DNA of 64,000 nucleotides, taken from NCBI GenBank assembly GCA_900318255.1, contig ONJX01000006.1, positions 44,162 through 108,161 on the forward strand, in the 5' to 3' direction. The notes below the pieces were generated by a model. It was not told the DNA's origin, ran no database searches, and saw only the letters and a list, made by a program, of their open reading frames with translations. A program made the translations under genes and the position numbers. Numbering within the stretch: the first letter of the stretch is position 1; every line of letters starts with the position of its first letter. The DNA comes from an uncultured Prevotellaceae bacterium. GTDB taxonomy: Bacteria; Bacteroidota; Bacteroidia; Bacteroidales; Muribaculaceae. Below are positions 7,731-16,686 of the stretch, piece after piece.

Positions 7731-9007
7731 TTGTTTACGGTGTTTTTTAAGTCATATATTGTTTTCAGTAACTCGATGTTGTGGAGAATCTGTGCCTGAG
7801 CGGCCGTGTTCTCGTCGGTGATGCGCTCCACAAGGCGGTGAATGTCGATGATGCCGTTGCGAAGCTTCGACTCCTCGGCCTGACGCACATCGCGGCGCAG
7901 GCTCACGATGGTGGCATCGCTGGCAATGAGTTCTCGCAGACGCTTGATCTCGTCGTTCTCGTGGCTCACTTCAAGACGGGTGTTGACTAGGAACGCTTCG
8001 CGTTGCAACTCGGCTTGCTGGCGGGCAGTGTTGAGGCGGCTCAGGTTGTTCTTGCGGTCGTAGAGGCTGCTAAGGCTCCAGGTGGCTCGCACGCCCACCA
8101 GCGCGTTGAGCGACCACTTGCGGTTGACCATATTTTCAAAGGTGTTGTAACCTGGGTAGCCATAGAAAGCCTGGCCAAACGCGCTGATGACAGGCATCAC
8201 CGATGCGTTGATGGCCCTCTCGCGGGCGTTGATGGTGCCTATCTTGGCATCAATCAACCGCAGCTCTGGTCGGTCGATGGTGCTGCTTATGGGTTCGGCG
8301 GCATTGGGGACAACGAGCTGCTGCTCACCAATGTGCTTGCCAATGAGGATTTCGAGCATGTGAATGAATGCTTGCCGGTTCCACTCCATGGTGGTCTTGC
8401 TTTGCTCCACTGTCATAATCTCGGCACGGAGCTGGCTCTCGTCGGCGCTGGTGGCGATGCCGCCCCTCACATGAGCCCGCAGCTTGTCGAGGTTGCCGTT
8501 GAGCATCTCCAGGGTCATCTCGGTCTGCTTGATGCTTTCGTTCATGAGCAGCGCACCAAAGTAGAGGTCGTTCACGCGCTTGTTAAGGCTGTAAAGGTCA
8601 ACGTCGGTCTGAGCTTTCTGTTCCACATCTTGAGCTTGAGTGATGGCTCGCTCGCTGCTGGCTTTGCCGCCGTCATATATTTTTTGGTTCACATCGAGCT
8701 GCAGGCGGTACTGGTCCTTGGCAAGACCTTTCATGTCAAGGCCACTGGCGGCGAGCATCGCCTTCATCTGGTCGGGGAACGAGGGGGGCTCGTTCTGGTA
8801 AGTGGCTTGTGCGCTCAGGTTCACCTGCGGCAACCATGAGTGCTTGAGGTTGTCGAGGGTGAACTTGCTGCTTTGATCAATTAGTCCATATTGCCTGATG
8901 AGTGGGTAGTTCTCTCTGGCAAGTCGCTGGCATTGTTCAATAGTGAGCTGCGCATGGGCACACAACAGCACAAGTGCTGCGATGGCTAATAATGTTATTC
9001 GTTTCAT
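7727..9007 (-). CDS. TolC-family outer-membrane efflux protein
   Basis: A 426-aa protein with signal peptide MKRITLLAIAALVLLCAHA followed by a TolC-type sequence (LTIEQCQRLARENYPLIRQYGL; repeated amphipathic helices with many Gln, Glu, Leu and Ala). It would form the outer-membrane exit duct of the pump. I chose ATG 9007 rather than the longer frame from 9070 because the signal peptide starts there and this ATG overlaps the TetR stop as ATGA. The first gene of the operon thus couples directly to this one. Confidence 0.88.
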   Translation of the reverse strand: MKRITLLAIAALVLLCAHAQLTIEQCQRLARENYPLIRQYGLIDQSSKFTLDNLKHSWLPQVNLSAQATYQNEPPSFPDQMKAMLAASGLDMKGLAKDQYRLQLDVNQKIYDGGKASSERAITQAQDVEQKAQTDVDLYSLNKRVNDLYFGALLMNESIKQTEMTLEMLNGNLDKLRAHVRGGIATSADESQLRAEIMTVEQSKTTMEWNRQAFIHMLEILIGKHIGEQQLVVPNAAEPISSTIDRPELRLIDAKIGTINARERAINASVMPVISAFGQAFYGYPGYNTFENMVNRKWSLNALVGVRATWSLSSLYDRKNNLSRLNTARQQAELQREAFLVNTRLEVSHENDEIKRLRELIASDATIVSLRRDVRQAEESKLRNGIIDIHRLVERITDENTAAQAQILHNIELLKTIYDLKNTVNK

Positions 9008-9633
9008 GCTTGTGAGGGTGTTAGTCGTCGCATTATTATTTCTATGTTCTCTTGTTTTCGCTGCTCCCAATATTCACTGCTGGGTTTTAAGTCTAGGCCA
9101 GTGGCAGCCTCAAACACCGGTTTGATGATGAACGGGAACACATTGAGCGAGAGCATGTCGAGCAGCAGGGTGGGCGCGTCGATAGCTGCTATCTCACCGC
9201 GCTGGCACGCCAGGTCCAGGTCGTGCTGCATGGTGCTCAGAAGGCTACTCGCAAATGTGCTCACCACATTCTTGATTATTGTGAAACGCTCGGGGCGAGT
9301 GGCAATCTCGCGTATCATGAACAGCGGCAGGCGTGGATTCTCTCTTATCACTTCGTAGTGAAGCTCAATGGCTTGTGACATGCGCTGCTTGATGGGCTTG
9401 TCGCTTTGAGTGAAAACGTCAAGTATGCCTTTGCCGAGCACGCCTATGGTCTCGTGGAAGATACGCTCAAAGAGCTGTTCCTTGGTCTTGAAATAGTAGT
9501 GGAGCATGGCATGAGTCACGCCGGCGTTGCGGGCTATCGACGTGGTGCGCGCGCCGTCATAGCCTTTGTCGAGAAACTCCTCCTTGGCAGCTATGAGAAT
9601 CGCTTGCTCTTTATTGTTTTGATGTTTTGTCAT
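9004..9633 (-). CDS. TetR-family repressor of the efflux operon
   Basis: A 209-aa regulator with an N-terminal TetR helix-turn-helix (residues ~10-55; LDKGYDGARTTSIARNAGVTHAMLHYYFKTKEQLF) and a variable all-helical ligand domain. It is first in the operon and overlaps the TolC-like gene by 4 bp, so it probably autoregulates the whole pump. In E. coli, ybhGFSR is likewise headed by a TetR gene (ybiH/cecR), supporting the family match. No clear palindromic operator stands out upstream; bases 9634-9800 are very AT-rich. Confidence 0.9.
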   Translation of the reverse strand: MTKHQNNKEQAILIAAKEEFLDKGYDGARTTSIARNAGVTHAMLHYYFKTKEQLFERIFHETIGVLGKGILDVFTQSDKPIKQRMSQAIELHYEVIRENPRLPLFMIREIATRPERFTIIKNVVSTFASSLLSTMQHDLDLACQRGEIAAIDAPTLLLDMLSLNVFPFIIKPVFEAATGLDLKPSSEYWEQRKQENIEIIMRRLTPSQA

Positions 9634-9820
9634 GTTTGTTATCTTAATTGTTTGGGAATTATGTAGTTATAATTATTGTTTTTTGTTAACAAGAATGTTA
9701 ATAAACTTTGTACTGCAAAGTAAGGCAATAAATTTGAATTATGCAAGAAAAATCTAACAATTTTGTTAATATTTTTCATGTGTAATGAATTTTTGCTGAA
9801 TTATGTGGCACATTGGAAGC

Positions 9821-10045
9821 AAAAAAAACTTCGTTCGTTTTTTATTTTGTTCTGCACTCAGCTTGCACTAATTTTTGATAAATTAGGCTGCGCCTCGGCA
9901 TAAAAAATAAAAAAACTTCGTTTTTTATTTTGTTCTGCACTCGGCTTGCACCAATTTTTGATAAATTAGGCTGCGCCTCGGAAATAAAAATGAAAAACTT
10001 TGTCTTTCATTTTGTATTTCTCTCGGCTTGCACTAATTTTGCAAC
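9821..10045 (+). repeat. Tandem promoter-bearing repeats (two full copies and one partial)
   Basis: Copy 1 (9821-9900) and copy 2 (9909-9983) are nearly identical; copy 3 (9986-10045) keeps only the first part and runs up to the ATG of the next gene. Each copy has TTTG, 19 bp, then TAATTTT(T/G), so each carries a Bacteroidetes-type promoter or near-promoter. The rest of this 412-bp gap (9634-9820) is AT-rich with no gene seen. Confidence 0.7.
10011..10041 (+). promoter_or_regulatory. Bacteroidetes -33/-7 promoter for the barrel gene
   Basis: The -33 box TTTG is at 10011-10014, followed by a 19-bp spacer and -7 box TAATTTTG at 10034-10041. The start codon begins at 10046, only 4 nt after the -7 box, so the mRNA should be leaderless or nearly so. 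Confidence 0.7.
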
Positions 10046-10735
10046 ATGAAGAAATTATTAGCATTTATTATATGTGTGGTTGCCGCTGCTAATGTGTGGG
10101 CTGGCGACAACGACAACTATATCCAGGTTGACTGGTATCCACTATGCACCGATAGCGTGGGGTGGAACATCTACACTGGTGGTTTCGTCATTGGCTGGGA
10201 CAATGCCAGTGGCATCGATGTGAACATGGGCCGCAGCATCGACATTGGGTGGCTCAACGTGATTGGTGCTAAGTTCAAGACGCGACATGGACAGCGCATC
10301 ACAATGGGCGTGGGCATTGACTGGCGCAACTTCAGGTTGAGCAACGATGTGCGCTTCCATAAGGATGGCGAGAACCTCTCGATTGTTCCATACCCTGACG
10401 GTGCCGAGTCACGTCGCTCGCGCGTGAAAGTGTTTTCGCTCACCGTGCCTGTGCTGCTGAGGCAGCGCCTGTTTAGCACTGTTGACATCTTTGCCGGGCC
10501 AGTGGTGAACTTCAATCTTCATGCGAGTATGGAGACGGCATTTACCCTCAATGGTGAGAAGGTTAAGGATACTAGCAGCAAGATTCATCAGGTGCCTGTG
10601 ACAGTTGACATCATGGGTGGCGTGAAGTGGAAATTCATTGGCGCCTATGTGCGCTATAGTCCCTGCCATGTGCTGCAAGAGCGCTATGCACCAGCGTTCA
10701 ATCCTTTCACAGCAGGCATCATTATGGGATTCTGA
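10046..10735 (+). CDS. Outer-membrane beta-barrel protein
   Basis: A 229-aa protein with a cleavable signal peptide (MKKLLAFIICVVAAANVWA) and alternating hydrophobic/polar strands, ending in aromatic FNPFTAGIIMGF, as usual for outer-membrane barrels. It resembles the general Bacteroidetes 'outer membrane protein beta-barrel' (PorT-like) group; the specific role is unknown. The signal peptide fixes ATG 10046 as the start even though the promoter -7 box ends 4 nt before it. It appears monocistronic. Confidence 0.7.
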   Translation: MKKLLAFIICVVAAANVWAGDNDNYIQVDWYPLCTDSVGWNIYTGGFVIGWDNASGIDVNMGRSIDIGWLNVIGAKFKTRHGQRITMGVGIDWRNFRLSNDVRFHKDGENLSIVPYPDGAESRRSRVKVFSLTVPVLLRQRLFSTVDIFAGPVVNFNLHASMETAFTLNGEKVKDTSSKIHQVPVTVDIMGGVKWKFIGAYVRYSPCHVLQERYAPAFNPFTAGIIMGF

Positions 10736-10880
10736 GTCAATTCGCAATGCGTAGAGCACAATCCAGCATCTGTTATTCACCATCCACATTTTTTTGTTGT
10801 TTAGAGTAGGTTTTATTTGCTCTTTCAAGGTTTTTGAAGTAATTTCGCACGATTTTTAAAAATTAGATAGATAAATTTAT

Positions 10881-11984
10881 ATGAAGAGAGTTTTTAATAA
10901 ACTTGTTGTTTTGGCCGTTTTAGTGCTTGCGCAGCTTGTCTCTTGTAGCGACGGCAACAACTTTAAGGTTACTGGCACTGTAGAAGGAGCTGGCGACACT
11001 ACAGTTCTTTACCTTGAGACCAGTTATAACGGTATGTGGCATCTTGTTGACTCGGCAAGAACCGACGATGGCAAGTTCTCGTTTAAAGAAGAAGCTACTG
11101 AGTACCCTAATATTTTTCGTCTAGTTCATGGCACTGACGCTATTTATTTCCCTATCGACAGTATCGACAAGATAGAGATAAATACCGATCTCAAGCACTT
11201 TGCCGAGAACTACACCATAGCTGGTAGCAAGGATGCCGAGACGATGATGAAATTTGACAAGGAATTGGCAAAGTTTGTCAAGGCAGGAGATTTGGGCAGC
11301 GAAGCTTTCAAGAAGTGGAAACATGAAACAAGCCGCATGCTGGTGGGTGACCTCAAGAGCATCGTGTCTTATTATATCGTGAATAAATATATTGGTGACC
11401 AGCCACTATTTGACCCCGAGGACAATAGCGACTTTAAGATTATAGGCGCTGTGGTAAACGCTTTCTCTTCCTATCGTCCTAATGATCCTCGCACTCAATA
11501 TCTTGTTGAGACCTATAAAGACAAGTTGAGAATTAGGCGCGCAGCAAGCAGTAACATGGCTCGCGATACCATAGTGGCTACGCAAACTGGCGTTCTTGAT
11601 TTCAAGCTGATGGATAAGGCAGGCAAGATGCGTAGTTTCAAGGAGGTGTGCTCTCATGGTAAGGTGGTGATTCTCAACTTCACAATGCAAAGTGAGTCGT
11701 TCTCGCCTTATATCAATAAGCTGCTCAACGATGTTTATAGCAAGTATCAGTCTAAGGGGCTGGAGATTTATCAGGTGTCGTTCGACGATGACGAGGCGTC
11801 GTGGATGCAGTCGGTGGCAAGATTGCCGTGGATTGTGGCACGCGACACCAATGGTGCCATCACCGCAAGAATCTACAATGTGACAGAGATTCCCATGATT
11901 TATATTATCAACCGCTCAGGAGAAATCGTGGGGCGTGTGGATAATATCGACCTGCTCGAAGACACAGTGAAGAAGTACATTTAA
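10881..11984 (+). CDS. DUF4369/TlpA-like lipoprotein lacking redox cysteines
   Basis: A 367-aa lipoprotein (QLVSC, Cys22). Residues ~28-125 look like a DUF4369 beta domain (FKVTGTVEGAGDTTVLYLET). Residues ~230-367 have a thioredoxin/AhpC-TSA fold (VVILNFTMQSESFSPYINKLLNDVYSKY; VTEIPMIYIINRSGEIVGR). The WCxxC motif expected after 'VVILNF' is replaced by TMQSESFSPY, and the domain has no other CxxC, so it cannot act as a dithiol oxidoreductase; a binding or structural role is more likely. It lies 27 bp upstream of the deacetylase gene and may be co-transcribed. Confidence 0.75.
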   Translation: MKRVFNKLVVLAVLVLAQLVSCSDGNNFKVTGTVEGAGDTTVLYLETSYNGMWHLVDSARTDDGKFSFKEEATEYPNIFRLVHGTDAIYFPIDSIDKIEINTDLKHFAENYTIAGSKDAETMMKFDKELAKFVKAGDLGSEAFKKWKHETSRMLVGDLKSIVSYYIVNKYIGDQPLFDPEDNSDFKIIGAVVNAFSSYRPNDPRTQYLVETYKDKLRIRRAASSNMARDTIVATQTGVLDFKLMDKAGKMRSFKEVCSHGKVVILNFTMQSESFSPYINKLLNDVYSKYQSKGLEIYQVSFDDDEASWMQSVARLPWIVARDTNGAITARIYNVTEIPMIYIINRSGEIVGRVDNIDLLEDTVKKYI

Positions 11985-12011
11985 CAGATAATTATATAGA
12001 CTTTTAGTTCA

Positions 12012-12653
12012 ATGAAAAAAATCTTGGTAATAGCTCCTCACGGCGACGATGAAGTGCTGGGTTGTGGAGGATATATGCTTGATCAAATCAAGAAAGGAGC
12101 GCAGGTGCATGTGCTCTTTGCTACCATGGGCGGAGTGGATGTGCGTCAACCGCTCGACAAGCGCCTGGCCGAGGTTGAAAGTGTGGCGCAGGCTGCCGGC
12201 TACAAATATGACATCATCATCAAAAACATGGATGCCATGCTCGACACGCTGCCCTCTCGTGAGATTATCACAGCCATCGACAAGAAGATTGCTGAGTTAG
12301 AACCCGATGAAGTGTTTGTCAACTACCCGTCCAACCATCAGGACCACATCAAACTCTACCAGTGTGCCAAGGCTGCAGTGAGGCTCAAAGAGGGCTTCAT
12401 GCCGTCGTTTTTTGCGCTATATGAGTATCCCTTCATCACCTACAACGATGTGCTTCAAGGCGGATTATTCTATTATGACATTACCGAGTATATCGACAAG
12501 AAAGTGGAATTGTTCTACCTCTATAAGACTCAGATCAAAAATCCGCCCTCGCCACTCAACGAAGAGGGCGTTAAGGTGCTTGCCAGGATGCGTGGTCTAG
12601 AGTGCGGGCGCAAGTATGCCGAGATGTTTTATGTCCAAAAGATGGTGAAGTGA
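12012..12653 (+). CDS. PIG-L/LmbE-family N-deacetylase
   Basis: A 213-aa zinc-dependent deacetylase. The metal site is clear: APHGDDE at residues 8-14 and NHQDH at 108-112. Family members remove an acetyl group from N-acetylglucosamine-type conjugates (for example MshB in mycothiol and BshB in bacillithiol synthesis). It has no signal peptide, so it acts in the cytoplasm. The next gene, an ATP-grasp ligase, starts 2 bp after its stop, so the two products probably work in sequence: deacetylation frees an amine that the ligase could acylate (inference). Confidence 0.88.
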   Translation: MKKILVIAPHGDDEVLGCGGYMLDQIKKGAQVHVLFATMGGVDVRQPLDKRLAEVESVAQAAGYKYDIIIKNMDAMLDTLPSREIITAIDKKIAELEPDEVFVNYPSNHQDHIKLYQCAKAAVRLKEGFMPSFFALYEYPFITYNDVLQGGLFYYDITEYIDKKVELFYLYKTQIKNPPSPLNEEGVKVLARMRGLECGRKYAEMFYVQKMVK

Positions 12654-12655
12654 CT

Positions 12656-13528
12656 ATGAAATTTGTGGTTTTTGAATCGGGCAGTAGGGCAGGGCTTAGC
12701 GCGGAGTTGTTCTTTGAGCAATATGTCACTGCCACCGGTGCTAGGCATGAGCTTTTCTTGAGCGACCTTGATGAGGATTTTCAGCACATCGTTTCGAGGC
12801 ATCCTCAGGTGCATCTAATCCATGATAGTCAGGCTTTTAAGCTGCTTGAGGCAGATGATGCAGTGATATTTCCTGCCGATGAGTTGACCCGGCAGTCTAA
12901 TCCTGTTGCCTACAATATTGCTAGCAAGCAATCATTCTCAAGTGTCTTGCCTTTCTTTTACAAAAAGATGCAGATGAATGAGTATTTGTCGCGACTCACT
13001 ACCAACTGTGCCATAAAAGTGCCAGAGACTTTCACTCTATCGAATGTGTGTGTTAAGCCCAATTCTATGTCGGCTGGTTCGCGCAACATACAGCTGCTCG
13101 ATAATGCCTGCGTGGTTCAGAAAATAGACATCGCTTGCGAGTATGTAGTTGATGTGCTGCGCTATGACAATGAGAAAATGTATATTTTTCCCCGTGAGGT
13201 GACGCTCAAGAACGGTTACGACCGCTTTATCAAACTGCTGCCGCTAGATGGAGAGCTTGCGCAATGTGTTGCAGAGTTTGTCAAAGCTGTGTGTCCTAAG
13301 AAAGATGGCATGTTCAGCGACATTTTCCACTTGCAACTGTGCCAGGACAAGAGCGGCCAGCTCTACTATATCGAGTTTTCTAAGCGCATCTCGGGCACCT
13401 CGTGTGTGAACATTGCCACCGGCATGAGTCCCTTTGCACTTATCGACGGTGCCGACCTGCATATCGACACTAGTCTCATCGATGGCAAGTGGCGGCGTTT
13501 TGAAGACTTCATTCTTATGATGAAATAA
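12656..13528 (+). CDS. ATP-grasp carboxylate-amine ligase-like protein
   Basis: A 290-aa protein of the ATP-grasp fold. Visible landmarks are CVKPNSMSAGSRNI with ATP-binding Lys134, CEYVVDVL with Glu162 (matching the GxEYxVDv motif) and YYIEFSKRISGTS with Glu240 and Arg244 (matching E-[IV]-N-x-R-[IL]-S-G, with Ser for Asn). Such enzymes form amide bonds through an acyl phosphate. I start it at ATG 12656, 2 bp after the deacetylase stop; a longer frame from 12602 would overlap that gene and has no motif. The amino acid or amine substrates are unknown. Confidence 0.75.
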   Translation: MKFVVFESGSRAGLSAELFFEQYVTATGARHELFLSDLDEDFQHIVSRHPQVHLIHDSQAFKLLEADDAVIFPADELTRQSNPVAYNIASKQSFSSVLPFFYKKMQMNEYLSRLTTNCAIKVPETFTLSNVCVKPNSMSAGSRNIQLLDNACVVQKIDIACEYVVDVLRYDNEKMYIFPREVTLKNGYDRFIKLLPLDGELAQCVAEFVKAVCPKKDGMFSDIFHLQLCQDKSGQLYYIEFSKRISGTSCVNIATGMSPFALIDGADLHIDTSLIDGKWRRFEDFILMMK

Positions 13529-13554
13529 TCTCTACCATTAATATTATCCTCCAG

Positions 13555-14679
13555 ATGAATATATTAGACCTGTCAACACCATGCTATCTTTATGATTTAG
13601 ATGGGTTTGAGCGTAATATTACCGACTTGTGCGCTAGTTTCAAGCAGCATTATGGTAATTTCAAGTTTGGCTACAGCTACAAGACGAGCTATTTTGAGCC
13701 TTTCCTGCTCAGCGCAAAACGCCTAGGAGCTTTGGCCGAAGTGGTGTCGGGCAAGGAATATGAGCTTGCACGAGAAATGGGTGTTGCTAACTCGCAGATA
13801 ATATATAATGGTGTAATCCCCAATCCTGATTATAAAACCCAGGTGGCAAGTGCCGGAGGCTTTGTCCATGTGGAGAATATGGTAGAGCTGAGGCAGCTCG
13901 TGGAGGGTTATGGAGTAAGAGAACTTGGCGTGCGGGTGTGTTTCCCGATTGATGGAGTGCACGACTCGCGCTTTGGGTTCTATGTTGATGGACCTGAATT
14001 CTGCCAGATGCAAGATTATGTGAAAGAAAAAGGCGTGAAAATCAATGTGGTTCACTGCCATGTGTCTCATGCTCGCTCGGCCGAGGGTTTTCAAGCGAGG
14101 ATAACGGTGTTGATTGATGTAGCCAAGAGGCTTGGCGCTACAGCGGTCAATATTGGCGGGAACATGTATGGCCGCATCACCGACGAGACATTCCGTGCTC
14201 AGTTCCCTAGCTATTGCACCTTTGAGGAATATGGGCGAGTTGTGGGTGGAGAGATGAAAAAGGCGTTTCCCGGCGAAGAAGTTCTTCTTCTTGCCGAGGG
14301 TGGCACTCCAGTGGTGTCGGATGTGGTGAGCATTGTCTTCACGGTGATAGCTGTGAAACGCATCAATGGCAAGGACTTCATCATTGTAGATGGCCAAGTG
14401 AGTGATGCCGGTTTTGCTTGCAAGTTCAAGAGTCCGCCTTATCGTCATTTCGGAAAACCAGGGAATGTTGTTGAGCATGCGGCTGTTGTGGGCTGCACGT
14501 GCATTGAGGACGACTATATCGTGAAAGACTACTCTGGTCCTGCCAATGTGGGCGACAAGATTGTGGTAGATAACGTGGGAGCTTATTCTTATAATCTCGT
14601 TAACGATTTCATTACAGCTGGCTGCCGCAGGTTCTGTTCTATAGACGAAGTGGATTTTACTCAGGCGTCCAATCTCTGA
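13555..14679 (+). CDS. PLP-dependent decarboxylase (LysA/ornithine decarboxylase fold type III)
   Basis: A 374-aa alanine-racemase-fold decarboxylase. The Schiff-base lysine is Lys43 (GYSYKTS), CHVSH lies at 168-172, a GGNM glycine loop at 201-204, EGGTP at 248-252, and the catalytic GCTCIEDD at 313-320 supplies the cysteine of the partner subunit. GAYSYNLVNDF near the C-terminus is also typical. It is shorter than LysA and is not next to lysine genes, so it may decarboxylate another diamino acid or a conjugate made by the adjacent ATP-grasp enzyme. Its last 23 bp overlap the convergent glycosyltransferase gene. Confidence 0.85.
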   Translation: MNILDLSTPCYLYDLDGFERNITDLCASFKQHYGNFKFGYSYKTSYFEPFLLSAKRLGALAEVVSGKEYELAREMGVANSQIIYNGVIPNPDYKTQVASAGGFVHVENMVELRQLVEGYGVRELGVRVCFPIDGVHDSRFGFYVDGPEFCQMQDYVKEKGVKINVVHCHVSHARSAEGFQARITVLIDVAKRLGATAVNIGGNMYGRITDETFRAQFPSYCTFEEYGRVVGGEMKKAFPGEEVLLLAEGGTPVVSDVVSIVFTVIAVKRINGKDFIIVDGQVSDAGFACKFKSPPYRHFGKPGNVVEHAAVVGCTCIEDDYIVKDYSGPANVGDKIVVDNVGAYSYNLVNDFITAGCRRFCSIDEVDFTQASNL

Positions 14680-15475
14680 TTTCGGGATGGCGTTTTATGT
14701 AATTGATGCCTTTGAGCATGTGCTTCACCGCATGGAAGAGAGGCACGTTGCGCTGCCGTTTTAATCTCCATGCTTTTAGCAGTGTGCGCACATATTTTGT
14801 GCAGGGTTTATAGAGTTGCAACTCAGCGCCATAGGTCATCAGCGTGCCGGGCTGCTTGTCGCGTTCTAATGTCACTAGAGGCTCTTGGTCGGCAACGATG
14901 GTGATGGGAAAGAAGCGGCAGTTCAGCCCCTTTTCGATGGCTGTGTGAATGAAAATGTTCTCCTCACCGCAGTGAAACACCTCGCTGCCAAGACCAAAGT
15001 TCTCATTGAACCACACTTTGCCCTGGACGCTCTGCCGGCGGAATGCGATTTCTATCGAAGACAGATAATATCCTTTAGGGAAGGTGCTTAGGTCTTGACT
15101 TGTGGTGGGGTAGTGCTTGGTGTAGCCTTCACTCGAATACTGGAATGTGGCGATATCGACATCAGGATTATGGTCAAAGGTGTCGATTACTGCTTGTAGC
15201 TGGTCGTGTGTGTAACGGCAATCGTCATCGCCAATGAGGCACACGTCGGCACTGGCATGGCGCAGGCAGTTGTTGCGGTTGCGGCTTAGACCTCGTCCCT
15301 GCAAGTGGCAAATCTTCACATCGTCTCGCTTCAGCTCCACGGGCACAGATGTTTCCTTGCTGTCGCTGTGTTGCCACGACACTAGGTAACTGATGCCATT
15401 ATGCTGAGGCAACAACATCGGTGCAATCTGTGCAATGCCATCATCAAGGGTGCATATTAGTATCTCGAGTGTCAT
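14657..15475 (-). CDS. GT2-type glycosyltransferase
   Basis: A 272-aa protein with GT-A features: GRGLSRNRNNCLRHA is the acceptor/nucleotide loop, LIGDDDCRY (Asp83-85) the metal-binding DxD, and FGLGSEVFHCGEENIFI an ED-like region. It should transfer a sugar in the cytoplasm. It overlaps the upstream glycosyltransferase gene by ATGA, so the two are coupled, and overlaps the PLP decarboxylase end to end by 23 bp, leaving no room for a terminator between the two strands. Confidence 0.8.
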   Translation of the reverse strand: MTLEILICTLDDGIAQIAPMLLPQHNGISYLVSWQHSDSKETSVPVELKRDDVKICHLQGRGLSRNRNNCLRHASADVCLIGDDDCRYTHDQLQAVIDTFDHNPDVDIATFQYSSEGYTKHYPTTSQDLSTFPKGYYLSSIEIAFRRQSVQGKVWFNENFGLGSEVFHCGEENIFIHTAIEKGLNCRFFPITIVADQEPLVTLERDKQPGTLMTYGAELQLYKPCTKYVRTLLKAWRLKRQRNVPLFHAVKHMLKGINYIKRHPEIRDWTPE

Positions 15476-16596
15476 TTCGCGGTTAATAGTTTCTTATAAA
15501 AATCAATATGTCGTTGCGCTACCACATGAGCGTCGTTATGCTTCACTACAAACTCCCGGCTGAGGCGGCTTAGGTTGGGAATCTCGTTTTTATTTTGCAC
15601 CAGCCACTCGAGCTTGGCGTCGATGTCGCCCTCGATAAGTGGGCTCACGTTGATGATGGGCTGGTTGTCATGCTCATCTATCAGGTCATAGAACTCGGGC
15701 TCGGCGCCACTCACAGCTACCAAGCCGCGCGCCATGGCCAGAAGGGCATTGGTGGCGGGTGTGTAGGAATAGAGCTGGTCGAGAAGCACATGCGAGCTGC
15801 ACAGCATCTTAATGTACTCGTCGTAAGGGACACTCTCAACCACAGTAAGCTCGCACCGAGTGGGGTAGCGATCCACGGTGCGGCGTGCTGCCTCGAGAAG
15901 CAGGTCGGTGCCCTTGAGGATGTTGCGGTCGTGCTGAATGCCGATGAAAAATTTCACTTTCTCGGGCTCGCGGTCAAGGATGATGGGCTCAACGCTTGCT
16001 GTGTCAATGGGGATGCCGCCGTAGGCCAACTTGTCGCCGAGCAGTGGCTTGTAGCACTCGTGATATTCCCACAGGCACGAGATGGCTCCGTCGATGTTGC
16101 CCAGAATGTGGTTGCTGTGCTCGCGCATGAGTGGCAGTTTCCAGTTGTCCTCGTGCTTGGCTTGGTACTCGCTTGAGAGGGCGTAGGGCGACGGCTTGTC
16201 GCCCACCATGTAGTCGCTGTAGCGATAGGTCTTGCCATCATGGCATGCCTGATAATATACATAGTCGGTGCCAATGGCGCCCATCACCATGCACCGGTTG
16301 TGTTGCTTGAGCCAATCAAACACACGCCTCACCTTTGCTGGCTTGAGGTCGAGAAAGATGTCATCGCAGGTCTCCACCACGTCAAAGCCTCGCATCTTGG
16401 GCAGTGCGCGCAGCACGTCGAGCACATATTTCATTGCCCCAATCTTGCCTGGGCTGCGCTTGAGGTTGATGTCGCGATGAGTGTTCATCCAGTGCGAGCC
16501 ATTGCTGGCGACAATAGCAGTGTGTCCCAGGTCTCGCAGAGCCTGGGCCAGACAGTTGTGCATGTTGCTTGCATCGCCAACAAAGAGTATCTTCAT
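15472..16596 (-). CDS. GT-B fold (GT4-like) glycosyltransferase
   Basis: A 374-aa protein of the two-Rossmann GT-B type: N-terminal KILFVGDASNMHNCLAQALRDLGH and C-terminal GIQHDRNILKGTDLLLEAA, then VLLDQLYSYTPATNALLAMARGLVAVSG, which matches the nucleotide-sugar-binding E-x7-E region in place if not in exact residues. GT4 enzymes start mycothiol and bacillithiol synthesis, but also act in many polysaccharide pathways. First gene of a two-gene minus-strand operon, with its own -7 box at 16630-16637. Confidence 0.75.
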   Translation of the reverse strand: MKILFVGDASNMHNCLAQALRDLGHTAIVASNGSHWMNTHRDINLKRSPGKIGAMKYVLDVLRALPKMRGFDVVETCDDIFLDLKPAKVRRVFDWLKQHNRCMVMGAIGTDYVYYQACHDGKTYRYSDYMVGDKPSPYALSSEYQAKHEDNWKLPLMREHSNHILGNIDGAISCLWEYHECYKPLLGDKLAYGGIPIDTASVEPIILDREPEKVKFFIGIQHDRNILKGTDLLLEAARRTVDRYPTRCELTVVESVPYDEYIKMLCSSHVLLDQLYSYTPATNALLAMARGLVAVSGAEPEFYDLIDEHDNQPIINVSPLIEGDIDAKLEWLVQNKNEIPNLSRLSREFVVKHNDAHVVAQRHIDFYKKLLTAK

Positions 16597-16629
16597 CTAT
16601 TAGTGAGAACTTTTATGTTTTTAATGACG

Positions 16630-16677
16630 CAAAATTATTGATTTTTTTGTTTTTCTCCAAGAAAATGTCTAATTTTG
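16630..16677. promoter_or_regulatory. Overlapping divergent promoters for two glycosyltransferase genes
   Basis: Minus strand: -7 TAATTTTG (complement of 16630-16637) and TTG (16658-16660) 20 bp upstream, driving the gene at 16596. Plus strand: TTTG at 16646-16649, a 20-bp spacer and TAATTTTG at 16670-16677, driving the gene at 16687. The boxes interleave, so the two polymerases should compete. Confidence 0.6.
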
Positions 16678-16686
16678 GACTCAATT

